This document shows, one piece after another, positions 26,029 through 34,098 of a stretch of DNA of 64,000 nt (position 1 is the first letter of the stretch; the number at the start of each line of letters is the position of its first letter). The stretch is from Streptomyces sp. NBC_01381 (GTDB lineage Bacteria > Actinomycetota > Actinomycetes > Streptomycetales > Streptomycetaceae): contig NZ_JAPEPI010000003.1 in assembly GCF_026340305.1 (NCBI RefSeq), positions 310,001 to 374,000 of the forward strand. The letters run 5' to 3'. The translations under genes were made by a program, and so were the position numbers. Under the pieces are notes generated by a model, which saw nothing but the letters and a program-made list of their open reading frames with translations, ran no database searches and had not been told where the DNA came from.

Positions 26029-28893
26029 TCAGCTCATCTGACGCCGCACTAGTTCATGCAGCCGTCCACCCGTGTCCGCCAACAGCTGGGCGGGCGGCCC
26101 CTGTTGGACGACGCGGCCCTCCGACATCACGATCACCCGGTCGGCGTCCAGGACGGTGGACAGGCGGTGGGCGATCACGACGCGGGTGGCGTTCAGGGCG
26201 CGGGTGCTGTCGATGACGGTGCGCTGCGTCTCGTTGTCCAGGGCGCTGGTCGCCTCGTCGAAGAAGAGGACCCGGGGGCGGCGGATCAGCGCCTGGGCGA
26301 TCATCAGGCGCTGGCGCTGGCCGCCGGAGACCGCTCCCCCGCCGGAGATCATCGTGTGCAGGCCCATCGGCATGCGCTTGATGTCCTCGGCGAGGCCCGC
26401 CATCGCCGCGGCCTCCCAGGCCTCTTCCTGGGTGAACGTCTCGGCGCCGCAGATGCAGTCCAGGATCGAGCCGGTGAGAGGCTGCGCGTTCTGCAGCACG
26501 ACCCCGCACTGGCGGCGTACGGCGGCCTGGTCGAGGGCGGCCAGGTCCTGGCCGTCGTACAGGACGCTGCCCGCGACCGGCTTGTCGAAGCCGATGAGCA
26601 GGCGCAGGAGCGTCGACTTGCCGCAGCCGCTCGGGCCGACGATCGCCACGAACTCCCCTGGCCGGATGGCGAGGGACACGTCGTCCAGGACCAGCGGGCC
26701 GTCGTCGGTGTAGCGGAAGGAGACGGCGCGGGCCTCGATCTCCCCCTGGAGTTCGCCGGGCTGCGTGCTCGCGCCGCGCACCTCGGGTGCCTCGTCGAGC
26801 ACCGGCTTGATCTGCTCGAACATCGGCAGGACCGAGGCCGCCGAGATCAGTGCCCCGGTGAGCTGGGTGACGGCCGTCAGGAGCATCGTCACGGCAGTGC
26901 TGAAGGTGAGGAATTCCCCCGCGGTGAGGCTGCCGCGGGCCGGGCCCGCGAGGAGCACGAACATGATCAGCGTACAGAGCGGCAGATAGACCGCGTTGAG
27001 GACCGTCGTGAGGTTCTTGATGCGGCCCGCGCGCTGCTGGAGCTCGCGGCTGCGCGCGAATTCCCCCGCCCATGCCGCGTACGCGAAGCTCTCGGCCCCG
27101 GCGACGCGGAGCTTGGGCAGTCCGCGCAGGGTCTGGAAGGCCTGGTTGTTGAGCTTGTTGCCGAGCTCGACCAGGCGGCGCTGCCAGCGCAGTTCCCACA
27201 GGCCGAGGGCGAGGAACACCCCGGCGATGACGACCAGCATGCCGAGCGCGGCCAGGGCGAGGGGCACGCTGTAGAGGAGCAGCAGGACGAGGTTCATCGC
27301 GCCGACCGTGCCCGCCTGCAGGGCCACCGGGCCGATGCCTGAGAGCACCCGCCGGATGGCGCTGACGCCCATCGCCGCGCTGGCCAGTTCACCGGTGGAG
27401 CGGGAGGCGAAGAAGCGGGTCGGCAGCCTCAACAGGCGGTCCCAGACGGCGGGTTGCAGGGCGCTTTCCATCCGCCCCTCCATGCGCAGGATGGTGAGGT
27501 TCTGCAGCAGCATGAAGGCCGCGGAGACGATGCTGGTGATCATGACGGCCAGGGAGACCTGGACGATCAGGCTCTTCTCGGCGTTCGGGACGTACACGCC
27601 GAGCACCTGGCCCGTCGCGATCGGCACCAGGGCTCCGATGAGAACCGTCACCAGACCGGCGATCGCGAGATTGCGTACGTCGCCGCCGTTGCCGCGCAGG
27701 CTGAAGCGGAAGAGACCCCAGGGGGTCAACGCCCGGTCCGGCAGCGGCCGGTAGAACATGACGCCCTGCGGCTCGAACTCCTCCGCGTTGTCCTCGTCGA
27801 CGCGCGTGCGCCGCCCGGAGGAAGGGTGCACCGACTCGTAGCCGCCGCGTCGCCACAGCAGCGCGACCGGCGCCCCGCTCGCGGCGCGGTGCCCCACCAG
27901 GGGTCCCGCGTTCTCGCGCCACCAGGGGCCATCGAGCCGGACGGCCCGGGTGCGGATCCGTGAGGCCACCGCGACCTGCTCCACCGGGTCGATCCGGTCA
28001 CTGACCGCACCGCTCTCCGCCGGGGCGGCGAGCTTGATGCCGGCCGCGTCGGCTACGAGACGGCAGGCCGCGTACGTCATGTCGTCGCCGCCCTGGGACG
28101 CGGGGCGGCCCGAACCGCCCCTGCCCGAGCGGCCGATGGAGGCGATCAGGGTCCGGTCGGCCTGCTCGCGGACCGTCTCGCCCGCCTTGATGCCGGCGGC
28201 CGTGCGGTCCTCGTGGGCGCGCTCAAGGCGTTCGATCCAGCGGTCGAGCGTGGAGAGCAGCCGGTACTGCTGATTGACCATGCGCTGCCAGACGGCGGGG
28301 TCGACGAGCAGATCGCCGGCGGCCTCCGTGCTGTAGGCGGCGCCGTACTGCACGCTGCCCGGCGCGACCGGCATCCAGAGGATGTCGTCGTCGGTCACCA
28401 CTTCGTCGCCCAGGGTGCGCCCGTCCAGGGGCGCTTCGAACAGCACCCGGTGGCTGCGCCCGATGCCGAGCGCGAAGGCGTGCTCGAGCAGGCTCAGGGC
28501 CTGGTCCTGGGTGTCGTACTGGGTGGGGTACTGCTGCTCGTAGGCCCAGGTGTCGCCGAAGTCGGGACGGTAGAGCTCGCGCAGCGGGATGCGGCGCAGC
28601 TCGCAGCCCTGGAGGGGGCGACCGACGAGGGTGTGCTGGGGGCCTTCGACCGGGCCCAGGAGCAGGGTGCCTGGTTCGAGGCGGCCCAGGAAGTGCCAGT
28701 GGCCCTGCTGCACGGCGTCGACCGCGAACAGATCGAGGGCGCCCGCCACGACGAGCCAGAGCACCTGCGGCCCCTCCAGGTGGACGCTGCGCAGGTCCGT
28801 GCAGTCGGCGGGGGTGCCGAGCGCGCCGAAGGCGGCGGCGACCGCGTCGTCCCCGTACGCGGTCTGGGTGTACTGCTCCGGTACCGAAGTCAC
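26029..28893 (-). CDS. NHLM-type peptide exporter, ABC transporter subunit 2
   Basis: The 954-residue protein is far longer than a simple exporter half. An N-terminal region (about 15-140) resembles the cyclic-nucleotide-binding-like domain of NHLM_micro_ABC2 proteins. A long linker follows, then a six-helix ABC exporter membrane domain (about 400-680), then an ATPase with Walker A GPSGCGKST near 750, signature VSGGQRQRL, Walker B VLFFDEATSALD and H-loop IAHRLS. It lacks a C39 peptidase and pairs with the peptidase-bearing subunit encoded just upstream. GTG 28893 lies one base after the upstream stop (TGAGGTG). Together they should process and export the double-glycine peptide at the head of the locus. 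Confidence 0.9.
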   Translation of the reverse strand: MTSVPEQYTQTAYGDDAVAAAFGALGTPADCTDLRSVHLEGPQVLWLVVAGALDLFAVDAVQQGHWHFLGRLEPGTLLLGPVEGPQHTLVGRPLQGCELRRIPLRELYRPDFGDTWAYEQQYPTQYDTQDQALSLLEHAFALGIGRSHRVLFEAPLDGRTLGDEVVTDDDILWMPVAPGSVQYGAAYSTEAAGDLLVDPAVWQRMVNQQYRLLSTLDRWIERLERAHEDRTAAGIKAGETVREQADRTLIASIGRSGRGGSGRPASQGGDDMTYAACRLVADAAGIKLAAPAESGAVSDRIDPVEQVAVASRIRTRAVRLDGPWWRENAGPLVGHRAASGAPVALLWRRGGYESVHPSSGRRTRVDEDNAEEFEPQGVMFYRPLPDRALTPWGLFRFSLRGNGGDVRNLAIAGLVTVLIGALVPIATGQVLGVYVPNAEKSLIVQVSLAVMITSIVSAAFMLLQNLTILRMEGRMESALQPAVWDRLLRLPTRFFASRSTGELASAAMGVSAIRRVLSGIGPVALQAGTVGAMNLVLLLLYSVPLALAALGMLVVIAGVFLALGLWELRWQRRLVELGNKLNNQAFQTLRGLPKLRVAGAESFAYAAWAGEFARSRELQQRAGRIKNLTTVLNAVYLPLCTLIMFVLLAGPARGSLTAGEFLTFSTAVTMLLTAVTQLTGALISAASVLPMFEQIKPVLDEAPEVRGASTQPGELQGEIEARAVSFRYTDDGPLVLDDVSLAIRPGEFVAIVGPSGCGKSTLLRLLIGFDKPVAGSVLYDGQDLAALDQAAVRRQCGVVLQNAQPLTGSILDCICGAETFTQEEAWEAAAMAGLAEDIKRMPMGLHTMISGGGAVSGGQRQRLMIAQALIRRPRVLFFDEATSALDNETQRTVIDSTRALNATRVVIAHRLSTVLDADRVIVMSEGRVVQQGPPAQLLADTGGRLHELVRRQMS

Positions 28894-28894
28894 C

Positions 28895-31180
28895 TCAGTG
28901 CTCCTTGACCAGGTCGGCGTAGGGACCGCCCGCGGCGACCAGGTGTTCGTGGCGGCCGCGCTCGACGACCGAGCCGTGGTCGAGGACGACGATCTCGTCG
29001 CTGTCGCGCACGGTGCTCAGACGGTGGGCGATGACGACGCAGGCGCAGCCGCGGCGGCGCAGATTGTCGATGATGACCTGCTCGGTCTCCGCGTCCAGGG
29101 CGCTGGTCACCTCGTCGAGGACGAGGATGCTGGGGCGGCGCACCAGCGCGCGGGCGATCTCCAGGCGCTGACGCTGCCCGCCGGAGAAGTTGCGGCCGTC
29201 CTGCTCGACGCGGCCGTGGATGCCGCCGGGCCTGCGGGCGACGATCTCGTACAGACAGGCGTCCTTGAGCGCGGCGACGACGGCGTCGTCGGGGATGGAG
29301 GGGTCCCACAGGGCGACGTTGTCGCGGATGGTGCCCTCGAAGAGGAAGACGTCCTGGTCGACGAAGGAGACGGAGGCGGCGAGCGCGCCGCGCGGGATGT
29401 CCTCCAGGCGCTGTCCGTCGATGCGGATCGTGCCCTCCCACGGGCTGTAGAGGCCCGATATCAGCCGGGAGACGGTCGACTTGCCGCTGCCCGAGCCGCC
29501 GACGAGCGCGACCTGCTGGCCGGGACCGACCGTCAGGGAGAAGCCGGTCAGGAGCGGCTTGTCCAGGGGGCTGTAGCCGAAGGTGATGTCGTCGAGGGTG
29601 ACGTGGCCCTTGAGACGGCGGGTGCTCGCGGCCGGTTCGGGGCGGGAGTAGAGCGTGTCGACGGGGAAGTTCTCGACGTCCTTGAGACGGGCGACGTCGG
29701 CGGCGAAGTCCTGGATGCGTCCGGCGACGCCGTTGAGGCGGGTGATGGGCGCGGTGAAGCGGGTCACCAGGGCCTGGAAGGCGACGAGCAGGCCGATGGA
29801 GAGATGCCCCTCCACCGCACGCAGGCCGCCGATCCACAGGATCAGCGCGCTGTTCAGGGTCGCGAGGGTCGGTGCGACGATGCCGAGCCAGGCACTGGGC
29901 ACGCCAAGGCGCTGCTGCTCCTCCAGGGTGGTGGCGTGCTGGCCCGCCCACCGCCGGAAGTAGCCGTTCTCGCCGCCGGTGGCCTTCATCGTCTCGATCA
30001 ACTGCAGGCCGGTGTACGAGGTGTTGGTGAGCTTGGCGCTGTCGGCGCGCAGCTTCTGGGTGCCGGTGGCGCGCAGCCGGATGACGACGCGCATCGCGAC
30101 GATGTTCAGCAGGGCGATGCCGACGCCGACGAGGGTGAGCTGGGGATCGTACGTCCACAGCAGGGCCGCATAGAGGAGTACGACGATGCCGTCGACACCG
30201 GCGGCCGTGAGGTCGCGGGCCAGGGTTTCGGCGACCGCGTCGTTGGAGGCCAGGCGTTGCACCAGGTCGGCGGGGCTGCGCTGGGCGTAGAACGTGACGG
30301 GCAGGCGCAGCAGATGGCGCAGGAAGCGGGCGCTGCTGAGGGTGGAGGAGATGATGCGGCCGCGCAGCAGGTTCGCCTGTTGCAGCCAGGTGAGGACCAC
30401 GGTGAGCGCGACCATCGCCCCCATGGACGCGAAGAGGGCGCCAAGGAGGGAGGTCTGATCTCCGATCAGGAACAGATCGATGTACGTCCGGCTGAGCGCG
30501 GGCAGCGCCGCGCCGACCGCCACCAGGAGCAGGCTGGCCAGGAGCGCGGCGAGCATGGTGCCCGTGGTGCCGCGCAGGCGGGCCGGGAGGGCCCGCATGA
30601 TGCCGGGCCTGCGCCCGCCGGGGCGGAAGTCGTCGCCGGGTTCGAGGACGAGGGCGACGCCGGTGAAGCTGGTGTCGAAGTCCTCCGACGGCACGAAGCG
30701 GCGGCCCTTGTCGGGGTCGTTGATGTACACGCCGCGGCGGCCGAGGCGGCGCCCCATGCCGTCGTAGACGACGTAGTGGTTGAACTCCCAGAAGAGGATC
30801 GCGGGCGCCTTGACCTCGGCGAGCGCGGCCGGCTCCATCTGCATGCCCTTGGCGGTGAGGCCGTAACTGCGCGCCGCCTTGAGGAGGTTGCTGGCCCGTG
30901 AGCCGTCGCGGGAGACGCCGCAGGCGATGCGCAGCTCCTCCAGCGGGACGTGCTTTCCGTAGTGGGCCAGGACCATGGCGAGCGCGGCGGCGCCGCACTC
31001 CACGGCCTCCATCTGCAGGACGGTGGGGGTGCGCACCGTCTTCTGCCGCTTGCCCTTGGACGCGGGGCGCTGCGCCGCGCGGCGGCGGCCGCGCTGCGGG
31101 GGCTCGGGACGGTGCCTGCGGCGTCCGCCGGGTGGCGGCAGTTGCTGCTGGTGTGCCGGGGAGGGGTGCGGTGCGGTCAC
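28895..31180 (-). CDS. NHLM-type peptidase-containing ABC exporter (C39 peptidase, subunit 1)
   Basis: The 761-residue protein begins with a basic Pro/Arg/Gln-rich tail (1-50). A C39 bacteriocin-processing peptidase follows, with all three catalytic residues visible: Cys62 (MEAVECGAAALAM), His135 (FNHYVVYDG) and Asp155 (INDPDKG). Next come an exporter membrane domain (about 205-480) and an ATPase with GGSGSGKST, FSGGQRQRLEIARAL and LVLDEVTSALD. It should cleave leaders after Gly-Gly and drive export. GTG 31180 overlaps the stop of the HlyD gene as GTGA, indicating coupled translation. The intact triad argues that it is an active maturation protease rather than a plain transporter. Confidence 0.93.
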   Translation of the reverse strand: MTAPHPSPAHQQQLPPPGGRRRHRPEPPQRGRRRAAQRPASKGKRQKTVRTPTVLQMEAVECGAAALAMVLAHYGKHVPLEELRIACGVSRDGSRASNLLKAARSYGLTAKGMQMEPAALAEVKAPAILFWEFNHYVVYDGMGRRLGRRGVYINDPDKGRRFVPSEDFDTSFTGVALVLEPGDDFRPGGRRPGIMRALPARLRGTTGTMLAALLASLLLVAVGAALPALSRTYIDLFLIGDQTSLLGALFASMGAMVALTVVLTWLQQANLLRGRIISSTLSSARFLRHLLRLPVTFYAQRSPADLVQRLASNDAVAETLARDLTAAGVDGIVVLLYAALLWTYDPQLTLVGVGIALLNIVAMRVVIRLRATGTQKLRADSAKLTNTSYTGLQLIETMKATGGENGYFRRWAGQHATTLEEQQRLGVPSAWLGIVAPTLATLNSALILWIGGLRAVEGHLSIGLLVAFQALVTRFTAPITRLNGVAGRIQDFAADVARLKDVENFPVDTLYSRPEPAASTRRLKGHVTLDDITFGYSPLDKPLLTGFSLTVGPGQQVALVGGSGSGKSTVSRLISGLYSPWEGTIRIDGQRLEDIPRGALAASVSFVDQDVFLFEGTIRDNVALWDPSIPDDAVVAALKDACLYEIVARRPGGIHGRVEQDGRNFSGGQRQRLEIARALVRRPSILVLDEVTSALDAETEQVIIDNLRRRGCACVVIAHRLSTVRDSDEIVVLDHGSVVERGRHEHLVAAGGPYADLVKEH

Positions 31181-31983
31181 GGAAGCAGCCAATCGATCGG
31201 GCGCTGCTCGGCGAGGGCGAAGGCGCCGGTGGCCAGGGTCATGGAGTCGAGTGCGAAGGGCGGGCCGCCCGCCGACGACCAGGCGTAGCCGGACTTGGTG
31301 GCGGATGAGCGGTCGAGCCGCACGAGGACCGCCACGGGCGGTCCTTCCTCGGTGAACTGTTCGGCCAGTTCCTTGTCGCCGAGGAATCCGGTGATCTTCT
31401 GCGCGCTCTGCGCCGACCGCCCGATCGCCTTCACATGCCCGCGCAGCACGCCGTACTGCTGGGTGGGCACGGACTGGACGGTGAGGTCCACCTTCGCGCC
31501 GACGGGGACGGTGGCCGCGCTGTCCGCGGGTACGTAGACCATGGCGAGGAGCGGGTCGTCGCTGCCGTCCACGCGCTCCACGGTCGCGACGTCGGCGCCC
31601 GTGGTGACGACGGTGCCGATCCGGGCCACGAGTGCGGTGACGCGGCCCGCCGCGATGGCGCGGACCACCTTGTCGCCTTGTTCCGTACGGACCTTGAGCA
31701 CCGGAGCGCCGGCGGCGAGCCGTTCGCCGTCTTCGACGAGGACGCTGGTCACCTGCCCGGTGACGGGGCTCTGCAGGACGTAACTGCCCTGGCCGTGCGT
31801 GAGGATGCCGGGCGCCCGCAGCGTCGAGGAGACCGAACCGGTCACCGCCCAGACACCGGCCGCGGCCATCACGACGAGGGTGATGGCGAGGACGAGCAGG
31901 CCCTGGGGGCGGGCGTAGCGCACCGGCAGGTCGAGTTCCTCGGGCGACTGCAGCTTGGACAGGGCCTGTTGGCGGAACTGCAC
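31177..31983 (-). CDS. HlyD-family secretion adaptor (NHLM bacteriocin system)
   Basis: The 268-residue protein has a short cytoplasmic N-terminus (FRQQALSKLQSPEELDLPV, typical of NHLM HlyD proteins), one membrane helix (about 29-47) and an external HlyD/biotinyl-lipoyl-like region: ILTHGQGSYVLQSPVTGQVTSV and later ATVPVGAKVDLTVQSVP. It would bridge the ABC exporter to the cell wall or outside. The start is GTG 31983 with GGGAAGAG upstream. It lies downstream of the precursor peptide gene, separated by a strong hairpin, and overlaps the peptidase/ABC gene by four bases. Confidence 0.88.
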   Translation of the reverse strand: MQFRQQALSKLQSPEELDLPVRYARPQGLLVLAITLVVMAAAGVWAVTGSVSSTLRAPGILTHGQGSYVLQSPVTGQVTSVLVEDGERLAAGAPVLKVRTEQGDKVVRAIAAGRVTALVARIGTVVTTGADVATVERVDGSDDPLLAMVYVPADSAATVPVGAKVDLTVQSVPTQQYGVLRGHVKAIGRSAQSAQKITGFLGDKELAEQFTEEGPPVAVLVRLDRSSATKSGYAWSSAGGPPFALDSMTLATGAFALAEQRPIDWLLP

Positions 31984-32014
31984 GGAGCTCTTCCCTACCT
32001 TGCTTATGGCGTCC

Positions 32015-32047
32015 GTGAGCCCCGGAACTGGATGTTCCGGGGCTCAC
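32015..32047 (-). terminator. 14-bp hairpin between precursor peptide and export genes
   Basis: A perfect 14-bp stem (GTGAGCCCCGGAAC with GTTCCGGGGCTCAC) and a five-base loop sit 29 bp after the precursor stop. No U-tract follows. Such structures commonly stabilise or partly terminate precursor transcripts so that peptide is made in excess over transporter. Confidence 0.7.
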
Positions 32048-32076
32048 GAATCATGGTGTCTCAGTGAGCGAGATGC

Positions 32077-32304
32077 TCAGAGACCGGCGACCGTGCTGGT
32101 GGCCAGGCCCGCGAGGGGGGCGGTGTTCAGGCCGGTGGTGCCCTCGACGACGCCAACGACGCCGGCAACCGTGGAGGAGACCGGGGCGATCGAGTCGACG
32201 GCGCCGGTCACGGTGCCGACGGCAGCGGCGGAGAGGCCACCCGAGACGTTGTCGAGGTCGGCGTCGGAGATCTCGAGGGTCTGGACCTGGGGGGTGGAGT
32301 TCAT
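32077..32304 (-). CDS. Double-glycine leader peptide precursor (putative NHLM-exported bacteriocin-like peptide)
   Basis: ATG 32304 (GAAGGG about 11 bases upstream) gives 75 residues. The leader contains LEISDADLDNVSGG, the classic lantibiotic/class II double-glycine signature, with predicted cleavage after Gly23. The 52-residue core starts LSAAAVGTVTG and ends STVAGL. It is built almost only from A, V, G, T, S, L, I and P, with one Asp, one Glu and one Asn and no Cys, Lys, Arg, His or aromatic residue, so it is strongly hydrophobic with net charge about -2. Related APxxSTVAG patterns occur twice. With no Cys it cannot form lanthionine, and no modification enzyme is adjacent. It is followed by a hairpin and then HlyD, C39-ABC and ABC2 genes, which argues for export. 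Confidence 0.85.
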   Translation of the reverse strand: MNSTPQVQTLEISDADLDNVSGGLSAAAVGTVTGAVDSIAPVSSTVAGVVGVVEGTTGLNTAPLAGLATSTVAGL

Positions 32305-32658
32305 GATGTGAGCTGCCCTTCTCATGGATGTTGCAAAGATGTTTCTAAGAATGCGGAACCCAAACTGCGAATTCCGCGTGGGCAGGATCAAAGCACGTTC
32401 GCATGTCGCACATCCACTCGGCCGGACGGCCGTCCGCTGTGAATGCGACGACGAATCACCCCTGCGTGCAGGCATGTTCACCGTGTGGCGGCAGCTCCTT
32501 CACAAGCTTCACATGAGGAAATCGGGCGGGCCGCGGGACTCCCTTCAACAAAGCGGACACTCCCTCCCCAATAGCGTCTGTTCTGTGGCTCATACACACG
32601 GCTTTGTGTGAAGTGTTCGCCGAATTCGGTGACTGGACCGGGTATTCGATGTGCAGGT
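32305..32658. other. Intergenic region upstream of the precursor peptide
   Basis: These 354 bp are less GC-rich than their surroundings (AT-rich stretches near 32325-32370 and 32555-32620) and should hold the precursor promoter on the minus strand. I could not identify a convincing -35/-10 pair. A 45-codon minus frame starting at 32593 has poor codon bias and no ribosome binding site. Confidence 0.5.
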
Positions 32659-33648
32659 TTATTGAAGGCCCTCCGAACCCTCCGCGACCGTGCCGTCCGT
32701 GGAGGCGCCGGAAGCGATCCCGTGCACGGGCTCGGGAACGGACCGCGGGGTGAGCAGCGTCGAACGCCGCCCGTCGACGCCGACCGGTACGTCGCCGTCG
32801 ATGGTGACGCGGCGCAGGGTCCGCTCGTGGTCGTCGGAGTCGTCCACGCCGTAGTGCTGTGTGGCGCGGTTGTCCCAGATGGCGACGTCGCCCGCGCGCC
32901 ACTGCCAGCGCACGGTGTTCTCCGGCCGCTCCACGTGCGACTGGAGGATGGCGATGAGGGCGCGGGAGTCGGCGGCCCTGAAGCCGGTCAGCTTCTGCAG
33001 GAAGTTGCCGAGGATCAGGGTGCGTTCCCCGGTCTCGGGGTGGACGCGCACCACGGGGTGCTCGGTCTGGAACGTGACCGCGGTGAACACCTTCCGGTGC
33101 TGTTCGAGCGCCGCCGTCGAGGCGCCGGGGCGTACGGCCGCGTAGTCGTAGTCGTTGGTGTGTACGCCGCGCAGGCTGTCGGCGAGGATCCGCAGCGGCT
33201 CGGGCAGCTCGGCGTACGCGGCGGCGGTGTTGGACCACAGCGTGTTGCCGCCGTAGGGCGGGATGACCTCGGCGCGGAGGATGGAGAACGCCGGGTAGGC
33301 GGGCACGAAGGTGACGTCGGTGTGCCACTGGTTGGCGCGGCCGCCGTGGTCGTTGTCGATGCCGAGGGCGTAACGGCCGTCGACGGACGGCACGGTGGGG
33401 TGGGCGACGGGGGTGCCGAGCAGCCGGGCGAAGGCCTCGTGGCTCTCCCCGTCCAGGTGCTGCTGGTCACGGAAGAAGACGACCTTGTGCTCGAGGAGTG
33501 CGGCGCGGACGGCGGCCACGGCCGTCTCGTCCAGGTCGCCGCCGAGGCGGACGCCGGAGATGACGCCGATGCGGCCGCCGACCTTCTGGACGGCGATGCC
33601 GGGGGTCTGGGGGGCGTGCGGTGTTTCCACTGCGGGTGCGGAGGTCAT
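32659..33648 (-). CDS. TauD/TfdA family Fe(II)/2-oxoglutarate dioxygenase
   Basis: The 329-residue enzyme has the TauD facial triad: His109 and Asp111 in NQWHTDVTF and His265 in RATQHYGV, plus the 2-oxoglutarate-binding Arg in HERTLRR (about 276). The N-terminal HKVVFFRDQ and LGTPVAHPTVP segments are also typical. Such enzymes hydroxylate taurine, alkyl sulfates or other sulfonates so that sulfite or sulfate is released, or act on herbicide-like ethers. ATG 33648 with GAAGGGAA upstream is chosen over longer frames. A cysteine-containing leader peptide lies 167 bp upstream, which supports a sulfur-acquisition role such as alkylsulfatase or taurine dioxygenase. The substrate is not established. 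Confidence 0.88.
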   Translation of the reverse strand: MTSAPAVETPHAPQTPGIAVQKVGGRIGVISGVRLGGDLDETAVAAVRAALLEHKVVFFRDQQHLDGESHEAFARLLGTPVAHPTVPSVDGRYALGIDNDHGGRANQWHTDVTFVPAYPAFSILRAEVIPPYGGNTLWSNTAAAYAELPEPLRILADSLRGVHTNDYDYAAVRPGASTAALEQHRKVFTAVTFQTEHPVVRVHPETGERTLILGNFLQKLTGFRAADSRALIAILQSHVERPENTVRWQWRAGDVAIWDNRATQHYGVDDSDDHERTLRRVTIDGDVPVGVDGRRSTLLTPRSVPEPVHGIASGASTDGTVAEGSEGLQ

Positions 33649-33662
33649 GGGGCCGGTTTCCC

Positions 33663-33705
33663 TTCGATGGGCAGCACGGATCGTTTCGATGGGCAGCACG
33701 GATCG
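33663..33705. repeat. 21-bp direct repeat in the TauD leader
   Basis: TTCGATGGGCAGCACGGATC plus G occurs twice without mismatch (33663-33683 and 33685-33705), one base apart. It lies immediately upstream of the TauD ribosome binding site, between the leader peptide and the start codon. The repeat could be a replication slip or a regulator-binding or RNA element. Confidence 0.85.
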
Positions 33706-33814
33706 CCTCGCCCCGGTGTCGGCCGAGTTGAGGTGATGGTGGTGGTGTTGCGGAGGTGTGAGTGAGCTGCCGAGCCGCCGAGCGGCTGGGCGAAGAGGGC
33801 GCGTGAGAGGCCGG

Positions 33815-33901
33815 TCAGGCCATGCGCCGGCGACACGCGGCCGAGGCGAGACGGCCCAGGTCGACGTGGAGCCGCGGGACAAGAGGGGTCATCGCGGTCA
33901 T
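33815..33901 (-). CDS. Cysteine-attenuator-type leader peptide upstream of TauD
   Basis: A 28-codon frame too short for ordinary gene calling encodes a peptide with the segment LVPRLHVDLGRLASAACRRR. This matches the Streptomyces 'putative leader peptide' pattern (LVxRxHVDLxRxxSAxC) found ahead of sulfur and cysteine metabolism genes. The single Cys codon near the end would make ribosome progress sensitive to cysteinyl-tRNA. It lies 167 bp upstream of the TauD start on the same strand. ATG 33901 has no clear ribosome binding site, and a TTGACC-like -35 at 33933-33938 with a weak CATGCT -10 suggests a short or absent 5' leader. The match is from family memory, not a search. Confidence 0.7.
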   Translation of the reverse strand: MTAMTPLVPRLHVDLGRLASAACRRRMA

Positions 33902-34098
33902 GTCCAGGAGCATGGCCGCCGGACGGAAGCACGGTCAAGGAGCCGGTGGCTCGCTTCACGACCTTGCAACGAGCGGCTTCGCGGAACGCTCGTGCTCCCG
34001 GGAAACACGAACTCGCCCGCGGCTTCGCGGTACTGCCGCGAGCCACGGACGAGTTAGGAGGTCACGGCCGTCGAGGTCAGGCGCCGGACAGCAGCGCC
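33902..34098. other. Intergenic region between the DUF5682 gene and the TauD leader
   Basis: No gene is supported here. It holds the probable promoter of the leader peptide/TauD transcript (minus strand, -35-like TTGACC near 33933) and short inverted repeats such as CCGCGGCTTCGCGG that could end the upstream five-gene operon. Confidence 0.4.

Noticed and set aside
26029..32304. Reading the peptide locus as a lanthipeptide cluster
   Set aside because: The core has no Cys and no LanM, LanB or LanKC gene is present in the window.
32456..32593. Forty-five-codon minus-strand frame upstream of the precursor peptide
   Set aside because: Poor third-position GC and no ribosome binding site; unlike a Streptomyces coding region.
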